A DNA stretch of 64,000 bases from Gillisia mitskevichiae (GTDB lineage Bacteria > Bacteroidota > Bacteroidia > Flavobacteriales > Flavobacteriaceae). The stretch covers positions 62,001-126,000 of the forward strand of contig NZ_RBLG01000003.1 of assembly GCF_003634585.1 (NCBI RefSeq), in the 5' to 3' direction. The translations under genes and the position numbers were made by a program. Shown here piece after piece: positions 35,482 through 45,361 of the stretch. Each line of letters starts with the position of its first letter. Position 1 is the stretch's first letter. A model generated the notes under the pieces. It did no database searches, was not told where the DNA came from, and worked only from the letters and a program-made list of their open reading frames with translations.

Positions 35482-36681
35482 ATGAAGTTGATAAAAACAG
35501 ATATAAAAAATAATGTGCTTAAAGCGATGATCCGAATTTTGGATACGAAGCGAGTACAAATTATAGAAGCAAATAAAAAAGATCTAGAAGCCTTTGGAGA
35601 GAAAGAAGGTGCTATGTACGATCGTCTTATTGTAAACGATAAGAAAGTAGATGGGATGATCCAATCTATAAAGGAAGTAATGGGACAAGAAGACCCGGTT
35701 GGAAATACTATTTCTCACTTAGTATTGGAAAACGGGTTGGATATTACCAATAAAACTGCACCCTTTGGAAATATTATGATCATCTATGAATCTAGGCCAG
35801 ATGTAACTATAGAAGCTGCCGTACTTGCTTTTAAAGCAAATAATAAGATCTACTTAAAAGGTGGAAAAGAAGCAATTCATAGTAATAAGATTTTAGAGGC
35901 ATGTTGGCACGAAGCTTTAACAGAAAATGGTCTGGAAACTAACTGGATCGAGCTTTTACATTTAAACAGAGAGGAAACTCAGGAATTCTTGAAAAATCCA
36001 CCTGTGCAATTAGATCTTATAGTACCCCGTGGCGGAGAGCGTCTAATCGCTTTCGTAAAACAACATGCAACTGGTGCTGTATTGGTTAGTGGAAGAGGAA
36101 ATAACTTTTTATATGTTTCTGAAAATGCCGATTTTGAGACTGCCAAAAAAGTGATCTTGAATGCCAAGACAGATAAAATTTCTGGTTGTAATGCATTAGA
36201 TAAGGTATTGATAGATCAAAACCTTCCCGAATACGAATCTAGATTGAAAGAGCTTCAGAAATTATTGAAGGATAATAACGTAGAGATTTTGGTTGATGAA
36301 AAAATTTCGGAGATATTAAGTTCCGAAGAAAAGCTGCCAAATGAAGATACCTGGTATGAGGAGTTCTTAGCTATGAAGATCGTGATTGGAAGCGTAGATG
36401 GAATTGATAATGTTATTAATAAGATCAATAAATATTCTGGCGGACATTCTGCGGTGATCATTACTAAAGATAAAAGTGAAGCTATAGAGTTCATGGAGCA
36501 AGTAGATAGTGCTGCCGTATACCATAATGCCTCTACCCGCTTTACAGATGGCGGACAAATGGGCGTAGGTGCAGAATTAGCTATTAGTACAGATAAATTA
36601 CACCACCGTGGACCTCTTGGACTAAAACAATTGGTAACCAATAAATATTACGTGTTGGGTGATGGCCAAATTAGGGAATAA
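35482..36681 (+). CDS. proA: Gamma-glutamyl phosphate reductase
   Basis: 399 residues, usual length. Aldehyde-dehydrogenase-like fold; IMIIYESRPDVTIEAAVLAFKANN, LIVPRGGERLIAFV and the active-site Cys in TDKISGCNALDKVLI (about 238) are the ProA signature. ASTRFTDGGQMGVGAELAIST and HHRGPLGLKQL close the protein. Reduces gamma-glutamyl phosphate to glutamate semialdehyde. Last gene of the pro operon, followed by a repeat element and a strong terminator. Confidence 0.97.
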   Translation: MKLIKTDIKNNVLKAMIRILDTKRVQIIEANKKDLEAFGEKEGAMYDRLIVNDKKVDGMIQSIKEVMGQEDPVGNTISHLVLENGLDITNKTAPFGNIMIIYESRPDVTIEAAVLAFKANNKIYLKGGKEAIHSNKILEACWHEALTENGLETNWIELLHLNREETQEFLKNPPVQLDLIVPRGGERLIAFVKQHATGAVLVSGRGNNFLYVSENADFETAKKVILNAKTDKISGCNALDKVLIDQNLPEYESRLKELQKLLKDNNVEILVDEKISEILSSEEKLPNEDTWYEEFLAMKIVIGSVDGIDNVINKINKYSGGHSAVIITKDKSEAIEFMEQVDSAAVYHNASTRFTDGGQMGVGAELAISTDKLHHRGPLGLKQLVTNKYYVLGDGQIRE

Positions 36682-36720
36682 GGCAATTAAATTTTAGCCA
36701 AAATAAACAAACTTAAAAAT

Positions 36721-36803
36721 GCGTCATTCTGAATTTATTTCAGAATCTCTATAAATTAGTTATTTCACCTACAGAGGCCCTGATTCAAGTTTAGGGTGGC
36801 GAA
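36721..36803. repeat. REP-like imperfect inverted-repeat element
   Basis: Starts with GCGTCATTCTGAA, with the 8-bp self-complementary pair ATTCTGAA/TTCAGAAT (36726-36746), and ends with CCCTGATTCAAGTTTAGGG and TGGCG, which is a diverged reverse-complement partner (…TTCAGAATGACGC). Intergenic, not coding. A related half-copy sits at 43032-43054. Pattern resembles dispersed intergenic repeats of Bacteroidetes (inference). Confidence 0.6.
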
Positions 36804-36828
36804 ATTCATTATTTGATAGAGATAGGTC

Positions 36829-36866
36829 AAAAAAAAAGAGGCGCCAAATGGCGCCTCTTTTTTTTA
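36829..36866. terminator. Bidirectional rho-independent terminator
   Basis: Stem GAGGCGCC (36838-36845) with GGCGCCTC (36850-36857), loop AAAT, framed by A and T runs on both sides (nine A before, nine T after). Ends the pro operon on plus and the nuclease gene on minus. Confidence 0.93.
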
Positions 36867-36884
36867 TGATTTGAAATAGCAAAA

Positions 36885-39800
36885 CTAGTATTTCATCACC
36901 TTCAAAGGTGTACTTTCAAAAGTTGCTCCTTTCACTTGGATCACATACATTCCAGTGATCATTTTAGAAAGATTCACTATAAAGTCTGAATTTCCTTTCT
37001 TAAGCTGAACCTTTTGAGAGTTCAATAAAATTCCGTTAAGATCGAAAACCAATACCTCAGCCTTATAATTCTCAGCACTGCTCACTCTAATGGTAGTAAA
37101 ATTATTCGTTGGATTTGGAGCAGCAGCAATAGCTTCAATCACCACATTTTGACCAGAACAACTTCCTAATATTGCTCCTTTTCTTAAATGAGCTTCTACC
37201 GCTGGCATTGCCACACATAGAGATTTTCCATTAAAACAAAGTTGAACTTTATCTTGGCCATTCCCATTTCCACAAGCAACATCTTGAACTGTTACCACAA
37301 CAGAATCTTCTGCAGTACACCCGTTAGAATCTGTGATAACAAGAGTATATTCTGTGGTTTCAGAAGGACAAACACTAATAGTTTCTGTAGTTTCCCCAGT
37401 ACTCCAAGAATACATATATTCTCCTCTACCTCCACTAATTTCCGTAGCACCAAGTAAAGTACACGTTGTATCGTACCCAGAATAAACCAATTGATCTTCA
37501 ATTAGTGTTAATTGTAAGGCAGCAGCTTCAGAAATAACAATATTATTTGATATAACTGTATTTCCTAATCCATCTGTAACTTCCACAAAATAAGTTCCAG
37601 CGACTAAATTAACTGCTGTTTTAGAAGTCTGTCCATCACTCCAAGCGTATGTATATGGCAAAATCCCACCATCTACATTTACAGTTGCTGTTCCTGTAGC
37701 AGTTCCATTGCAGGTAACCTCGGTGATTTCTATAGATGTTATTTCAACATTTTTAAGAATCATTCTTACTGATACCGGGAAGTGATCTGAAGCTGTGGTA
37801 GTGAATTCACTATCATAATATTCATAATGAACTCTAGCACTTCCGTCTACAAAATTCTCAGAAAGTTCTGATGTTACCATTATATGATCTATCATATTTT
37901 CTCTAAAGGCATAAGACCTAAATCCTTGTTCACTTAAAATCGCAGTTAGAATATTATAATTTTCTGTATCATTAACATAGGCTTGATAGGTAGACACCGT
38001 CGTATTTATGCCATCTGCAACTGTTACATCTACATCATCATTATAATCTCCAAGGATCATGACATTTTTATTAGCATAGTACATATCCAAAGAATCCTTT
38101 AGTACTTCAACATCATATTTTCTCATATCATATCGAGATTGAGAATCTGTACTTCCATTTGCTCTTGCATGAAGACCAACAAAATTAATGGTGCTCGTTT
38201 GTCCATTTAAAGTAACATCTGCTTCCATCATAAATGGTAATCTTCCACTTGCATAGAATCTATCTGCACTTTCAGGATAATCTGTAAGTAAAGATCCATC
38301 TCCATCATAAAATGGATGTACAGACTTAAACATTGCTCTGGTAGATTTTACAGAAATCACATCTGTTCTATAAATAAATCCAACTTTTTGACCTCCAGGA
38401 GATTCTGGATAAGAAGTAGCATCAGAAAGTACATAATCATAACCTTCCATTTCAGAAACCATTTGTCCGAATAATACATCATCTGAGATCTCTTCTACTC
38501 CAATAACATCTGCGTCCAGATCCAATAAAATCGCTTTTACTTTTTCCTTCTGAATTTCATCTGAATTTGGATTATTGTACACAGGAGTATTTGTTTCATC
38601 TCCAAACCATTCAATATTCCACGTAACCACATCTAAAGTAAGTTCTCTTGAAATTGCTGAATCTGTTCCTGTATTATCATAAGCTCCGGCACAAGGGAAG
38701 TCTTCTAATATTCTAGGAATAATATTGAAATAAACATCTGCTGCAATTCCAGTAATTTGCACACAACTGGCGGGGATCGCTTTTCCAACAAACGCTGAAG
38801 TTTGAGGATCTATTCTAAAAACTCCAGGTCCGCTAGCATCTGAAACATTATAATTCCCACCGCCAAAGATCAAATCTCCAACAGCATCTTCAGAAAAAGT
38901 AATATCTGTTATGGTCACTAATTCGTCGGGATGCTGAGATAACTCAGCAAGTGTGATTTGTAGTGGCTCAATTGGATTAGTTGCTTGTCCCTCAAAATCT
39001 ACTCTACTAACCGGACTAATTTCAATTTGTCCATTGTAAGTGATTTTAGTACCAGTAACAGTAATAGAATCTCCAATTTTAAAATTATCTCTTCCATGAA
39101 CCAAGGCATCGTAAATTGCCATTGCCCCAGTTTCATCTTGTATATAGGCCGGTCCACTAAATTGATCTGATACTGTTAAAGTTCCTGTGATTGTTACCGT
39201 TTCATTATCTGCTACAACTCGTGCTTCAGCTATTGATAACAATTCTGTTTGAGGAACTATAGCACCATTTTCTGTTCCTGGAGATGGTTTTGCAGCAATA
39301 TAAAATGCTGTATTTCTTACCCCACCTTGCCCATTAGGAAATCTCTGTAAGGATTCATCTGCCTGACTTCCATTTGCGTTTTCATCTGCTTGTATTTGCC
39401 CTTCATTTAAAAGAACTATTAATTCTTCATCTTGAGCATCGTCTGTTCCATATACTAAAGCGTCTACTAAATTATCTAAAGTGATTTCGGTTCCGTTAGG
39501 AAAATTAGATATAACGTCTTGATATAATGCTACTGCATCTGCCCCATTTTGAAAGGTATTACTAGAAACGACCATGTTTACGTTTTCAACGTCGGCATTA
39601 CCCATAACAAAATACCCTTCTGCATTTGTAACTTGTCCTGTAAGATCGTAAGCTCCGTAACTTTTATCACCATTCCCATTATAGGTTACAACTATAAATC
39701 CATCCAAAGGTGTATTCCCTTTTCCGCCATCATACAATTCAAGAAACTCTTGAGAGTCGCTTCCTGGAGTATCGGCATCAAGTTCGTTAATAACTAAATT

Positions 39801-40925
39801 AACAGGTTCTGTGATATTAGTATTAGCTTTTCCGGGAGTTGGCAGGGCTTGAGTATAAGTAATAGTATTTCTTAAACCACCAGATCCATTTGGATAACGT
39901 TGAGAAGAATGAGCATCTTTATCTCCCATTCCATCTTCATTTATTTGTGGTTGTGCTTCATTTAATAAGACTAATAGTTCTGCCTCATCAGAATCATTGG
40001 TGTCATATACAAAAGCATCAATTAAATTATCTGTAGTAACTGCAGTTCCATTAGGAAAATTAGAAGCATTGCTTTCATATAATGCTACTGCATCTGCTCC
40101 ATTTTGAAGTGCATTGCTTGGGATCACAATCCCCACATTTTGCACAGCAGTATTCCCGATCACAAAATATCCATTCGCATCTGTAGAATAACCAGTAAGA
40201 TCTATAGCTCTATAACTAAGCTTATTAGATCCGTTAAAGAGCACTAATGCTTTGCCATCCAGAGAAGAATTTCCTACTCCTCCATCATAAAGTTCTACGA
40301 ATTCTAAAATATCTGTTCCATCAGTATCAGAATCCACTTCATTAATCACTATGGTTGGAGGAACAACTTCTCCGCCAAAATCCTGTGCATTATTTACAGC
40401 ATCATAGGTGTTTAATGCTGATTCTTGCCAAGTAAAATCTTGATATTGTTGTCCCGTACCAGCTAGCTGAAGGGAAAAATCTACTGCTGAAGTTCCAGAT
40501 TCACTAACTCCAATATCTGTACTTGTGAATCCGTTAGCAATTCCATCCGTTGCAATTATCACCCCTTCATAACTTAGAAATTGAACAACTTCATTTAAAT
40601 TATTCACTAATGCGAATCCATCTGGAGATCCATTTTGTAATCCAGAAATTGGAAAGAAAATCACTCCATAACCTCCTTGGAGATCTGGAATTACTCCAGA
40701 TAAATTGGTAGTTCCAGAAGTTCCTCCTCCATTTCCGTTGTATTCTACAATACTCCAACCTGCTAGATCTGTCGCTGCTGGTCCAGCAATCTCGATTCCT
40801 TCGCCAATATCGCCACTGTTATTATCATAATGAATTTCATTTACAAAAACTTCTTGTGCCGTTGCTGTGATGCTAAAAAGTAAAAAGATTACAAAAAATA
40901 ATCTATAGGGTAGTGTTTTCTTCAT
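36885..40925 (-). CDS. Multidomain secreted endonuclease/exonuclease/phosphatase-family protein with T9SS sorting domain
   Basis: 1346 residues from ATG 40925 (the TTG 24 nt upstream is less likely). Numbering from ATG: signal peptide to about 24 (FSITATAQ). Three lamin-tail domains (about 24-185, 190-370, 377-555), each starting with (F/V)VNE-type strands and containing VELYDGG or similar. An OB-like domain (about 565-710: ITGTLTV, AYIQDETGAMAIYD). The EEP nuclease domain (about 765-1080) has VVTWNIEWFGD, DVIGVEEI, FVGLHARANG, MILGDYNDD and TASDHFPV, with catalytic Asn, Glu, Asp and His. Two SprB/PKD-like repeats and a C-terminal type A sorting domain (APNPTNNFTTIRVSS … MYVIQVKG) follow. Secreted by the type IX system and probably degrades extracellular DNA, giving phosphate or nucleosides. 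Alone, with terminator shared with proA. Confidence 0.92.
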   Translation of the reverse strand: MKKTLPYRLFFVIFLLFSITATAQEVFVNEIHYDNNSGDIGEGIEIAGPAATDLAGWSIVEYNGNGGGTSGTTNLSGVIPDLQGGYGVIFFPISGLQNGSPDGFALVNNLNEVVQFLSYEGVIIATDGIANGFTSTDIGVSESGTSAVDFSLQLAGTGQQYQDFTWQESALNTYDAVNNAQDFGGEVVPPTIVINEVDSDTDGTDILEFVELYDGGVGNSSLDGKALVLFNGSNKLSYRAIDLTGYSTDANGYFVIGNTAVQNVGIVIPSNALQNGADAVALYESNASNFPNGTAVTTDNLIDAFVYDTNDSDEAELLVLLNEAQPQINEDGMGDKDAHSSQRYPNGSGGLRNTITYTQALPTPGKANTNITEPVNLVINELDADTPGSDSQEFLELYDGGKGNTPLDGFIVVTYNGNGDKSYGAYDLTGQVTNAEGYFVMGNADVENVNMVVSSNTFQNGADAVALYQDVISNFPNGTEITLDNLVDALVYGTDDAQDEELIVLLNEGQIQADENANGSQADESLQRFPNGQGGVRNTAFYIAAKPSPGTENGAIVPQTELLSIAEARVVADNETVTITGTLTVSDQFSGPAYIQDETGAMAIYDALVHGRDNFKIGDSITVTGTKITYNGQIEISPVSRVDFEGQATNPIEPLQITLAELSQHPDELVTITDITFSEDAVGDLIFGGGNYNVSDASGPGVFRIDPQTSAFVGKAIPASCVQITGIAADVYFNIIPRILEDFPCAGAYDNTGTDSAISRELTLDVVTWNIEWFGDETNTPVYNNPNSDEIQKEKVKAILLDLDADVIGVEEISDDVLFGQMVSEMEGYDYVLSDATSYPESPGGQKVGFIYRTDVISVKSTRAMFKSVHPFYDGDGSLLTDYPESADRFYASGRLPFMMEADVTLNGQTSTINFVGLHARANGSTDSQSRYDMRKYDVEVLKDSLDMYYANKNVMILGDYNDDVDVTVADGINTTVSTYQAYVNDTENYNILTAILSEQGFRSYAFRENMIDHIMVTSELSENFVDGSARVHYEYYDSEFTTTASDHFPVSVRMILKNVEITSIEITEVTCNGTATGTATVNVDGGILPYTYAWSDGQTSKTAVNLVAGTYFVEVTDGLGNTVISNNIVISEAAALQLTLIEDQLVYSGYDTTCTLLGATEISGGRGEYMYSWSTGETTETISVCPSETTEYTLVITDSNGCTAEDSVVVTVQDVACGNGNGQDKVQLCFNGKSLCVAMPAVEAHLRKGAILGSCSGQNVVIEAIAAAPNPTNNFTTIRVSSAENYKAEVLVFDLNGILLNSQKVQLKKGNSDFIVNLSKMITGMYVIQVKGATFESTPLKVMKY

Positions 40926-41066
40926 TTTTTCAGTTTTAAGATGTTGCAAGTACGCTCATTTTCAGGGATTTCACTTTATGAATTTATTAACAACTTATTA
41001 ACGAACTGTAAATAATAACACAAAATTCTACGAGCATTAGGGTTTTGCTCTAAGGATGGTGTAACA

Positions 41067-41100
41067 TTTGATATGTGGCTAAGTCTAATCGATATAATTA
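41067..41100 (+). promoter_or_regulatory. Candidate promoter of the M61 peptidase gene
   Basis: TTTG (41067-41070), 22 nt spacer, TATAATTA (41093-41100), then the ATG 13 nt later. The upstream element is good; the downstream one deviates from TAnnTTTG, so only moderate support. Confidence 0.35.
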
Positions 41101-41113
41101 AAAAACTTTGTTA

Positions 41114-42991
41114 ATGAAGAAATTAATCTATTCCATTGCACTTATAAGTATAGCAGTTGGATGTAAAGCCCCTAAAAGCATTACGGTAGATAATCTAGAT
41201 AGAACTGTTGTTAATCTAGATCTTGTAAATATTAAAGAAGATAGAGTAAAAGTTACTGTAGATCCGGGAAAATTCACCTCTCAAGATATTACTTTCCATC
41301 TTCCAAAAACAGTTCCGGGTACCTATTCTATAGATAATTATGGAAATTTTATAGATGATTTTAAAGCCTTAGATTATTTAGGAGCTGAACTGTTAGTGGT
41401 TAAGACCGATGAAAATTCTTGGAAAATTGATAATGCCGCAAACCTAGATAAGATCACCTACTTGGTAAATGACACTTTCGATATCGATGGTGAAAAAGGA
41501 GTCTTTTCGCCTACTGGTACTAATATCGACGCAAAAAATAATATGCTATTAAACTTACATGGTTTTGTAGGGTATTTTGATGGTTTAAAAGAAAAACCTT
41601 ATCAATTGATCATTAGCAGACCTAATGATCTATTTGGTAGTACTTCTCTTAAGCTTTCTGAAAGCATTAATTTGGAGAAAATGCCAAATTCTAAAAAGGA
41701 TATTTACTTAGCTCAACGTTATTTCGAGGTTGTAGACAATCCTATTATGTATTCCAAACCAGATACCACTTATGTAAATGTAGAAGGGATCAAGGTTTTA
41801 CTTTCTGTATATTCCCCGAACAAGGCACACACAGCCAAAAGTATAAAACCACAAATTGCAACAATGATCGCAGCACAAAAGCGATTCTTGGGAAAAATAG
41901 ACAATACCTCTAATTACTCTATTTTATTGTACTTAGCCGATCCTTCAAAATTAGACGCCAAAGGGTTTGGAGCTTTAGAGCATCACACCTCTACTGTAGT
42001 GGTTTTCCCGGAAACTATGCCATTAGAAACTTTAAATGGAGCAATGACAGATGTAGTATCTCACGAATTCTTTCATATTCTTACCCCATTAAATGTACAT
42101 GCAGAAGAGATTCATTATTTTGATTATAACGAGCCTAAAATGTCTCAACATTTATGGATGTATGAAGGAGTTACAGAATATTTCGCAAATCTATTTCAGG
42201 TTAACCAAGGCTTAATTGATAATAAAGATTTTTATAAGAGAATATCCTCGCAAATAGAATCTTCTAAAAACTATAACGATAGCCTATCTTTTACTTATAT
42301 GAGTAAAAATGTGTTGAACGAGCCTTATAAAGATGAGTACTATAATGTATATCAAAAAGGTGCCTTAATAGGAATGGCATTAGATCTTAGACTTAGAGAA
42401 TTGAGCAATGGCGAAATGGGAATTTTAGATCTTATGAAAAAATTAAGCGAGAAATATGGTAAGAACACTCCTTTTAAAGATGATCAATTAATTCCTACTA
42501 TAGTTTCTTTAACCTACCCAGAAATTAAAACTTTTTTTGATACTTATGTTATCGGAAGTACTCCGATTCCTTACGATCAATTTTTAGCAAAAGTTGGTGT
42601 TTCCTTCCAGACTGAAGAAACTGCCACCTCTTTCTTTTTAGATGGTCAAGTACCTTATATTGATGGAAACCCGGAGAACATGAAATTGTTCTTTAGAAAA
42701 GGGATTAAACTGAATTCTTTTTTAACTCAATTAGGAGTGAAAAATGGAGATGTAATTAAGGAGGTTAATGGAACTGCTTATAGTATTCAGAATGTATATG
42801 ATCTAGTTATGGGTTCTCAATCCTGGAATGAAGGAGATGATATAAGCATGTTATTGGAAAGAAATGAGGAAGAGGTGTTGTTAACTGGTAAAATCACTGC
42901 ACCTACAACAGAGAAAACGAGTCTAAAAGAGATGGATCTTCCTGCAACCGATTCCAGAGTTATATTAAGAACAGCTTGGTTAAAAAATTAG
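41114..42991 (+). CDS. M61-family glycyl aminopeptidase-like lipoprotein with PDZ domain
   Basis: 625 residues from ATG 41114 (TTG 41108 is upstream but gives a weaker start). Lipoprotein signal with ISIAVGC, Cys17. N-terminal beta domain (about 30-190), then a thermolysin-like catalytic domain with VVSHEFFHILTPLN (HExxH about 316-320) and WMYEGVTEYFANL, which supplies the third zinc ligand Glu. A PDZ domain near the C-terminus (about 530-600) has GVKNGDVIKEVNG. M61 enzymes remove N-terminal Gly or Ala. Periplasmic or outer-membrane, scavenging peptides. Confidence 0.9.
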   Translation: MKKLIYSIALISIAVGCKAPKSITVDNLDRTVVNLDLVNIKEDRVKVTVDPGKFTSQDITFHLPKTVPGTYSIDNYGNFIDDFKALDYLGAELLVVKTDENSWKIDNAANLDKITYLVNDTFDIDGEKGVFSPTGTNIDAKNNMLLNLHGFVGYFDGLKEKPYQLIISRPNDLFGSTSLKLSESINLEKMPNSKKDIYLAQRYFEVVDNPIMYSKPDTTYVNVEGIKVLLSVYSPNKAHTAKSIKPQIATMIAAQKRFLGKIDNTSNYSILLYLADPSKLDAKGFGALEHHTSTVVVFPETMPLETLNGAMTDVVSHEFFHILTPLNVHAEEIHYFDYNEPKMSQHLWMYEGVTEYFANLFQVNQGLIDNKDFYKRISSQIESSKNYNDSLSFTYMSKNVLNEPYKDEYYNVYQKGALIGMALDLRLRELSNGEMGILDLMKKLSEKYGKNTPFKDDQLIPTIVSLTYPEIKTFFDTYVIGSTPIPYDQFLAKVGVSFQTEETATSFFLDGQVPYIDGNPENMKLFFRKGIKLNSFLTQLGVKNGDVIKEVNGTAYSIQNVYDLVMGSQSWNEGDDISMLLERNEEEVLLTGKITAPTTEKTSLKEMDLPATDSRVILRTAWLKN

Positions 42992-43007
42992 ATCAACAAT
43001 AAAGTTT

Positions 43008-43088
43008 AAAGAGGTTATTTAATTGGAGACATGATCATTCTGAATTTCTTTCAGCTTGATACATTGCTTCTTTTAAAATAACCTCTTT
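43008..43088 (+). terminator. Terminator with long loop enclosing a REP-like half-copy
   Basis: Perfect 13-bp stem AAAGAGGTTATTT (43008-43020) with AAATAACCTCTTT (43076-43088), followed by a T-rich tract TTCTTTT. The 55-nt loop contains CATTCTGAATTTCTTTCAG, a diverged copy of the repeat at 36721. The stem ends the M61 transcript. Confidence 0.65.
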
Positions 43089-43224
43089 TTCTTTTATGCA
43101 AAATCAAGTTTCCTTTGCCATACTTCAGCAAGAATTAAAAAATTAGACACAAAGACCAGTTATAATATTATAATTGAACTCCTATTTGTAAATTCGTTGC
43201 TAATTAAAAATCAATATTAGCAGA

Positions 43225-45225
43225 ATGGATATACCAATCCTTAAGGACATCGTTATAATTTTAGGGCTTTCTATATTTATAATTCTTTTATTTCAGAAGA
43301 TTAAAGTTCCTTCTCTGTTAGGTTTTTTACTTGCAGGTATCATCGCAGGTCCATATGCGTTCAATTTAATTAGTTCGCAACATGAAGTGGAACTCCTTTC
43401 TGAAATAGGGATAATCTTTCTACTTTTTATTATTGGGATCGAACTTTCCTTAAAAGGTCTTGCAGCTATTAAAAAAACTATCATTATTGGTGGTGGTATC
43501 CAAGTTGGTGGAACAATATTATTAACTGCATTTCTAGCAAATATTATAGGAATTCCATTGAACACCGCAGTATTCATCGGGTTCTTATTTTCCCTGAGTA
43601 GTACCGCCATAGTTTTAAAAATATTACAGGAAAAGGGAGAGATTAGTTCACCACACGGAAGAATAATAGTCGCAATCCTAATATTCCAAGATATTATAGT
43701 AGTTCCTATGATGCTGCTTACACCCTTATTAACTGGGCAAGATGAAAACATATGGAACACCTTGGGCATTCTTCTAATCAAGATTATTGGGGTACTTATT
43801 ATTATCTACCTTTTAGCAATTTATATTGTTCCTAAGATTTTTGAAATGGTTGTAAAAACCAAAAATCAAGAATTATTCATCTTAACAACGATCGTATTTT
43901 GCTTTTCTGTAGCATGGCTTACCTCTGCCATTGGACTCTCCTTAGCATTAGGAGCATTTTTCGCAGGTTTAATTATTTCTGAATCAGATTATAGTCATCA
44001 AGCTACCGCGAATGTGTTGCCCTTTCGAGAAATTTTTATCAGCTTCTTCTTTATCTCTGTAGGATCCTTACTAGATCTTAATTTTTTTATGGCTAATTTC
44101 CTTTATGTGATCTTACTTGCCATTGGGGTAATTCTTTTAAAAATGATCATTATAGCAATTACCGCATTAACACTAAGGTATCCAGCTAGAACAATGTTCT
44201 TTACCGTTTTTTCTATATTTCAGGTGGGAGAATTTTCCCTATTATTGTCTACTGTAGGTTTAGAAAATGGATTACTACCTACAAATATTTATCAGTACTT
44301 TTTAGCAATTTCAATCATTACAATGGCTCTCACTCCATTTTTAATGAATTTCGCTCCCAATATCACATATTTTTTACTGAAGATACCAATACCAAAGGCT
44401 ATTAAAAAAAGGTTACATACCTATCATAATATTCAATTACAAAATCACTCAAGTATTGAAGAACTTAAAGATCATTTAGTAATCATTGGATATGGAATTA
44501 ATGGAAAGAATATTTCTAAAGCAGCAAAAAGCACTAATATTCCTTATGTAATTCTAGATCTTGAGCAAGAGGCATTTCAAGAGGCTAAAAAGAATGATGA
44601 GCCAATAGTTTTTGGAGATGCAGCAAATCCTGTGATTCTAAAACACGTTCATGTGCAAGAGGCAAGGGTGGTTGTTATTGCTATTTCCGATCCCAATTCT
44701 ACGAAGCAGATCATAAATGAAGTTCGTGGGCTTTCAAAAACGGCTTGTATTATTGTTCGTACTAGATATGTAAAGGAAATTGCAGAAAATTTGAGAATGG
44801 GTGCAGATGAAGTAATTCCTGAAGAATTTGAAACTTCAATTGAGATTTTTAGTAGAGTTTTGAGAAAATATCTGATCCCTCATGACCAAATTATGGATTT
44901 CATTAATAATGTTCGGTCTTCAGATTATGAAATGCTAACAACGCTTAAAGCGGGACCACATACACCAGCATATCAGCATTTAAATATTCCAAATAAGGAG
45001 ATCGTAACCTTAAGTGTAAAGCAAGGTGCAAATGCAATTGTAGAAAAAACTGTGATGGAATCTGGGATTAGTAAAAATTATGGAATTACCGTTTTGGCAA
45101 TTAAAAGAGACAATCATTACATTACAGATATTACCCCAGATGCAGTTATAAAAACGGGAGATCTACTCTATCTTTTTGGCGCGCCTTCCAATATTAATAA
45201 ACTTAATAAATTGCTATCTCTATAA
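43225..45225 (+). CDS. CPA2/KefB-type monovalent cation:proton antiporter
   Basis: 666 residues. About twelve membrane helices (1-390) with VPSLLGFLLAGIIAGP, FIIGIELSLKGL, FSLSSTAIVLKIL and LGAFFAGLIIS, the CPA2 pattern. TrkA_N (RCK) domain about 415-530: HLVIIGYGINGKNISKAA and FGDAANP for nucleotide binding. TrkA_C about 580-664. Exports K+ (or Na+) in exchange for protons, gated by NAD(H) or glutathione conjugates in characterised homologs; gating ligand here not readable. No KefG-like partner adjacent. Preceded by the M61 terminator, so its own promoter is expected. Confidence 0.93.
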   Translation: MDIPILKDIVIILGLSIFIILLFQKIKVPSLLGFLLAGIIAGPYAFNLISSQHEVELLSEIGIIFLLFIIGIELSLKGLAAIKKTIIIGGGIQVGGTILLTAFLANIIGIPLNTAVFIGFLFSLSSTAIVLKILQEKGEISSPHGRIIVAILIFQDIIVVPMMLLTPLLTGQDENIWNTLGILLIKIIGVLIIIYLLAIYIVPKIFEMVVKTKNQELFILTTIVFCFSVAWLTSAIGLSLALGAFFAGLIISESDYSHQATANVLPFREIFISFFFISVGSLLDLNFFMANFLYVILLAIGVILLKMIIIAITALTLRYPARTMFFTVFSIFQVGEFSLLLSTVGLENGLLPTNIYQYFLAISIITMALTPFLMNFAPNITYFLLKIPIPKAIKKRLHTYHNIQLQNHSSIEELKDHLVIIGYGINGKNISKAAKSTNIPYVILDLEQEAFQEAKKNDEPIVFGDAANPVILKHVHVQEARVVVIAISDPNSTKQIINEVRGLSKTACIIVRTRYVKEIAENLRMGADEVIPEEFETSIEIFSRVLRKYLIPHDQIMDFINNVRSSDYEMLTTLKAGPHTPAYQHLNIPNKEIVTLSVKQGANAIVEKTVMESGISKNYGITVLAIKRDNHYITDITPDAVIKTGDLLYLFGAPSNINKLNKLLSL

Positions 45226-45361
45226 TTAATTACTTTTAGGATCCTGTGCAATCCAACATCGAATTGTAATAAAAGGATGTTAAGATTTAAGAAACGAAAT
45301 TGCGTTTAAAATATTTAAAAGATATATTTAATTTTTTAACAACTTAAATAATAGGACGACC

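Noticed and set aside
43293-43781. 162-residue minus-strand ORF within the KefB-like gene
   Set aside because: Mirror of hydrophobic codons of the antiporter; no motif, no start context.
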